A DNA stretch of 64,000 nt from Coniella vitis (Eukaryota; Ascomycota; Sordariomycetes; Diaporthales; Schizoparmaceae), in assembly GCA_011317545.1 (NCBI GenBank), contig WUJK01000001.1, positions 1,426,001 through 1,490,000 of the forward strand, read 5' to 3'. The translations under genes and the position numbers were made by a program. The number at the start of each line of letters is the position of its first letter. Within the stretch, counting starts at the first letter, position 1. Below the pieces are notes generated by a model. The model was not told the DNA's origin. It was given only the letters and a program-made list of their open reading frames with translations, and searched no databases. Positions 60,701-64,000 of this stretch are shown here, one piece after another.

Positions 60701-61400
60701 CTTAACTAGCTATTAATAATAGGGATACTAATATAATTAGCCTTAGCCTATTTTTTATCCTATACGGCTATTATATAGATCCAATCGAATAGGTAGAGCG
60801 TAGTACGTTATTAGTATAAGCGCCTAGAGTTTAGGCCGAGAACTTCGTCCAACGGCTTAAAGATACAACTACTTTCGCTTAAGCCGTAATAGCAGTCGTA
60901 TAGCAACGAATAGAAGAATCTACGAATAAGTTACGAGTAGTTATAGAGCGGCTTATTAAGGGCGATAAGGTTTAGCTCTCCCTACGAAATATTACTACCG
61001 ACCGCCCTTTAAAGAAGTTAGCTTAGCTATACGATAAGTATACCGTAACGTATATCGTTAGCCCTTATATAGTGGAATTAGATATCCCGCCGGGTATTTA
61101 CCCTCGTTTCTACGTAGATCTTCTAATTCGAGCTACGTAAAACCCGCTCCCGTTATAGGTATAGAGGGAATACCGGCCTAACCCTATCGTAGTTAAAGAG
61201 GGAAAGGAACCCGAGTACTAGGTGGAAAGCATTATCAGAGCATATAATAAGCCGTATAAAGGCCGCGCGAAAACGGACGAAATACTATAACGCGAAGTCC
61301 TAGTTAAGTAGGTCGGATAGGACTAGCCAGACTAGCAGCCGTTATCCGAATTTAAAGATATAATTACTCTTAAGGAGTTCGAGTAACGCTACGGTAGCGC
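57790..61400 (+). pseudogene. D2 pol: protease, RT, RNase H, integrase, chromodomain-like end
   Basis: The protease site near 57850 now reads FINSSYNYYSAIS, where Asp-Ser-Gly is expected. The RT is well preserved: GYIRASSSLIGAPIIFIKK, GGGLRFYIDYRALNAI (near 58620-58660), YPLPLIKETL, TKLDIRVAFYKLRIKEGDE, TPFGLIGAP and the box YIDN at 58933-58944 (expected YIDD). RNase H is at about 59330-59700. The integrase core includes LSIDFIINLPYKDD (near 60315), VIVSNRGS (expected D) and TAFHLQTDRAIERVNQE (near 60580-60630). The C-terminus has YQVESII and LVKQVGQD-PD-QPLSEF, chromodomain-like. Stops at Gln/Trp codons make it inactive. Confidence 0.8.
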
Positions 61401-61502
61401 TATAAGTTACGATAGCCTAAAGTCGTGGAAAAGAAGAGCGGGGAAATTAAGCACTATAGATAAAAAGAAAACTATACGCGAAACGCGTACTAACGTAGCT
61501 AC

Positions 61503-62480
61503 CTACTTATCCTCGCTTACCTCCTCCTTATTACTAGAATTACTCTCCTTAGTTTTACTAGAATAAGGGTCGTCGTTAATACCGCGCTTCGTTTTAGCAC
61601 TAACTAAGCCCTTACCCTTACTACCCCCCTCTACGAGCTTCGCTAGCAGGTCGGCAATATCCTCTAGCGCTACCGCCTAGCGGCGTATAAGCTTATAGCT
61701 ATAGCGCTAGTATAAAGTTAGCAGGATATAAGCAGGGAAGGAGTAATAGGTATATACGCTACGGGTATACTTATTATTTAATAACCGGACCTCGTTACGG
61801 CTAGCCTAAGTCTTGCCTAACTTAGGCAGGTAGTCGCGGGTACAGCGTATAGCGAGAGCGGCGAGGGCCTAGGGGCGGAGAATATCTAGAGTATATAAGT
61901 ATAGGAAGGCGCGAGCAGGGAAGGAGTAGTATATACTAGGGTCGGAAGTATTATAAGCGAGGAAATAGTTAACTATAATAATAATAGCGGTATATATCTC
62001 GTCGGTCTAGTAGAGGGGGGTATAGGAGTAGCCGGAGTTCTTACCCTTCTTATTCGTCCTATAGGGGAAATAACGGGCGCCGGCTATAATAGTTAGCGAG
62101 CTACGAAGAAGTAGGGGAAGCGCTACTTACTAATACCGTATAGGCAGAGGGAAAGGGGGTTCTTAGAAGCCCTTATAATATAGGGCAGGTACTACTCGTC
62201 CTTAATACCCTCGGGGAGGGTAATACGAGGTTAGAGCTACAGGTTAATAGCGATAACGCTCTAAATAAGCTTATTAACGGCCTTATCGAGCTGGGCGGCA
62301 GTAGGGGCGAGGACGGCGGCGGTAGGAGTAGCGGCGGGCGTAGCAGGAGTAACCGTAACCGTAGCTACGGGTATTACCGCCGTAGGAGTAGCTATAAAGC
62401 CTATAGTAATAGCGGGGGCGGCGGCGGTAGGTATAGCGGCAGAAGCTGCGCTAGCTTGCTTAGAGTAAATAACAACGTTT
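61503..62480 (-). pseudogene. Antisense ORF of element D2 (hypothetical protein)
   Basis: The better-preserved copy of the ORF at 32995-33978. It has an Ala/Pro/Thr/Val-rich N-terminal segment (62460-62290), AAQLDKAVNKLI (62290-62255), then LAYNTSDPSIYYSFPARAF, LPKLGKTQASRNEVRLLNNK and YTYYSFPAYILLTLYQRYSY, and a Lys/Ser/Glu-rich end with GGSKGKGLV and KEEVSEDK before TAG at 61503. Few stops interrupt it. Unknown family, no visible likeness to the antisense ORFs of the LINE or of E. Confidence 0.65.
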
Positions 62481-62604
62481 ATACTATTAGTAGAGCTAAA
62501 TATAAGTAGAGGACGAATAGGGAAGGCGCGATACTTACCTTATTATTATAGGGGTTAGTTTCGCGTAACTTATAAAGGCTTTAGTTTAATTAAGAGGAAG
62601 GAAT

Positions 62605-62623
62605 AACCCCTAGAGTAGGGGTT
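62605..62623. repeat. 8-bp hairpin upstream of the D2 antisense ORF
   Basis: AACCCCTA, loop GAG, TAGGGGTT, the counterpart of 32858-32876. Confidence 0.55.
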
Positions 62624-62788
62624 AAAGGGGTATTTATACTTTTTCGAAGCTCTAAGAGTAAAGATATCGCGTCTATAACCGCCTACTAAGTTAAGGGCGT
62701 TACTATTATTCTATTAACGAATAATAAGCGGTAGAACTTATAGACTCGTCGAGAGCTGGGTTAAAGGGAGCTCCGCGGACGTAAGACT

Positions 62789-62797
62789 CCTTTTATA
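62789..62797 (-). promoter_or_regulatory. TATA box candidate for the D2 antisense ORF
   Basis: TATAAAAGG on the minus strand, identical to 32684-32692 in D1 and about 300 bp before the antisense coding region. Confidence 0.45.
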
Positions 62798-62919
62798 CTC
62801 GCTAGGCACGAGGATAAGGCTCCTTTAATAGGGTGGGCGGGCGTAGCGGCGTCGCGTCGTTATACTTTTTGGGTAGCTATTATGCTATATACGGCTCTAT
62901 AGGAGAGCGTTCGGCCTAA

Positions 62920-62928
62920 GCGGGGGGG
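62920..62928 (+). other. Polypurine tract of D2
   Basis: GCGGGGGGG, two bases of TA and an A before the 3' LTR start, the expected place for plus-strand priming. D1 has the matching tract (ACCCCCCCGC on the plus strand, near 32552). Confidence 0.7.
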
Positions 62929-62931
62929 TAA

Positions 62932-63270
62932 TATTATAGGCCTACGGGTAAATGCACGGCTTCGGCATACCAGGGCACGAAGCCTTAGTTAGTATATTCC
63001 CTTCTCGTCTGGAGACTGGCATTATATAAGCGCTAAACAAGAGCGTCTCCCGAGCAGCTTACGAGCCGTACAAAAGACCATCGATAAGAGGACCCGTATC
63101 GACGGTGGACCTATAGAAAACTCTATCTACGGGTAGATCCTAAACGTAAGAGCTACTTAAGAGCAGCTCTCGCGCCGCTATATAGATACTATTCTTACTT
63201 CTCTCCTTAAGTTAGTTAATAACAGAAATTGGGATCGAAACTGCGAACGCTCTCTCGATGCCCGTTCACA
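62932..63270 (+). repeat. 3' LTR of D2 (339 bp)
   Basis: TATTATAGG (from TGTCACAGG) to CCGTTCACA. Same length as the 5' LTR, with transition differences. GAATC follows. Confidence 0.9.
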
Positions 63271-64000
63271 GAATCTTTAGATATTTACCTCGATAAAGTA
63301 GCTTAATAAACGATAAGTTAGATAGTACGAGTTCTTATTAGAATTCGACTTTAAGATTATCTACCGTAAAGGTAAAGAAAATAAATAAATAGATACTCTT
63401 AATAAATAATTAGATTATAAGGATAGTAATAGTAAAGACTAGGATATTATAGTAATCTTTAGGGAAGATTCGGAAGGTAACCTTATTATATTATCTATTA
63501 CTAAGGAACTTAACGTAATACTATATATTAAAGGAGAAATACCTAACCTCGATAGTATAATAATATCGGAATAAAACGATTATATTAGAAGTATTTATAG
63601 CGTACTAGTATATAGATACTAAGGAATTAGAGGAACCTATAAAAGGATCTAATATTATTAGAATCTACCAAACCTTAAGAGACGAGTTACGGATATTATT
63701 AATAACTATAATATATATAAACGGAATAAGATAGAACGGTATAAACCTTATAGACTATTATAACCTCTATTAATACCTATAATTATTTAGTTATCTATTA
63801 GTTTAGATTTTATTACTAAACTACCCCTTTTATAAGAACCCTTAACTTAGGTATAGTACGATAGTATCTTAGTAGTAGTTTATAGACTAAGTAAGTATAT
63901 ATACTTCCTACTATATAAAGAAAGTAATACCGTAGAAGAACTTATATATATATTCCTCCGTATTATTATCGCTAACTACGGAATACCTTAGGAAATTATA
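63271..64000 (+). pseudogene. E2 gag-pol remnant, part 2 (RNase H end and integrase start)
   Basis: It continues E2 from the target duplication: RNase H end (FLLEFDFKIIYRKGKENK-like near 63330-63390), a linker, and the integrase N-terminal part to the I-L-D-region near 64000. Parallel to 44230-44960 of E1. RIP stops. Runs off the window. Confidence 0.75.

Larger units (their letters stand above)
56010..63270 (+). mobile_element. Complete Ty3/gypsy element D2 (7,261 bp)
   Basis: Two 339-bp LTRs (TGTCACAGG...GTTCACA), gag, pol, an antisense ORF and a G-rich polypurine tract. A perfect 5-bp target duplication. It retains more CpA/TpG than D1, so it is younger, but both ORFs have RIP stops. Confidence 0.9.
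52561..64000 (+). mobile_element. Chromovirus E2, 5'-truncated, interrupted by D2
   Basis: The gag-pol part of an E-family chromovirus (52561-56009) continues at 63271 after the D2 insertion and runs off the window. It has no LTR inside the window. It is RIP-mutated to about the same degree as E1. Confidence 0.85.

Noticed and set aside
61430..62930. A host gene captured between pol and LTR of D2
   Set aside because: The same segment is present at the same place in D1, so it belongs to the element; whether it was captured long ago cannot be told from this window.

Overview
The window is a stack of nested retrotransposons from what looks like a filamentous ascomycete (Pezizomycotina). I see no host protein gene. 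The main clue is the base pattern. CpA and TpG are almost absent over long stretches (the first 120 bases have neither), TpA is very common, and CpG is kept. Retroelement reading frames are full of TAG/TAA where Gln or Trp codons are expected, and copies of one element differ mostly by C-to-T and G-to-A changes. This is the mark of CpA-directed repeat-induced point mutation (RIP). A region of this kind would fit a pericentromere or an AT-rich heterochromatic block; that location is inferred.

Four element families account for nearly everything. (1) A Tad1/I-like LINE of about 8.3 kb carries ORF1, ORF2 (AP endonuclease, RT, RNase H), a long ORF on the opposite strand in its 3' part, and a (TAAA)n tail. 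(2) Chromovirus 'E' (Ty3/gypsy with a chromodomain) has LTRs of about 470-490 bp and carries an antisense coiled-coil ORF plus an antisense tRNA-like sequence between pol and the 3' LTR. (3) A second Ty3/gypsy element, 'D', has 339-bp LTRs and its own antisense ORF in the same position. (4) A Ty1/copia-like element, 'F', is far less damaged, lacks RT/RNase H, and is bounded by LTR copies in inverted orientation.

Layout: 1-2272 old LINE; 2273-10551 full-length LINE inserted in it (14-bp target duplication); 10552-11096 rest of the old LINE; 11097-13021 LINE 5' part; 13022-19163 chromovirus E3 (minus) whose middle is replaced by copia F (14642-18662); 19170-19612 stray E-type LTR; 19613-22218 LINE 3' part with tail; 22219-23744 inverted LINE fragment; 23745-24450 E4 LTR and leader; 24451-32210 LINE 4, interrupted by D1 (32211-47159, minus), which is itself interrupted by a full E1 (39467-47150); 47160-47539 rest of LINE 4; 47540-52560 LINE 5 (minus); 52561-64000 E2 (plus), interrupted by a full D2 (56010-63270).

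None of the long coding regions is intact except the copia pol fragment at 15206-17080. The most notable features are antisense ORFs in the 3' parts of three unrelated retroelement families, the tRNA-like module in chromovirus E, and the E/F chimera with inverted LTRs. Protein families are recognised from motifs read by eye; boundaries of RIP-damaged ORFs are approximate.
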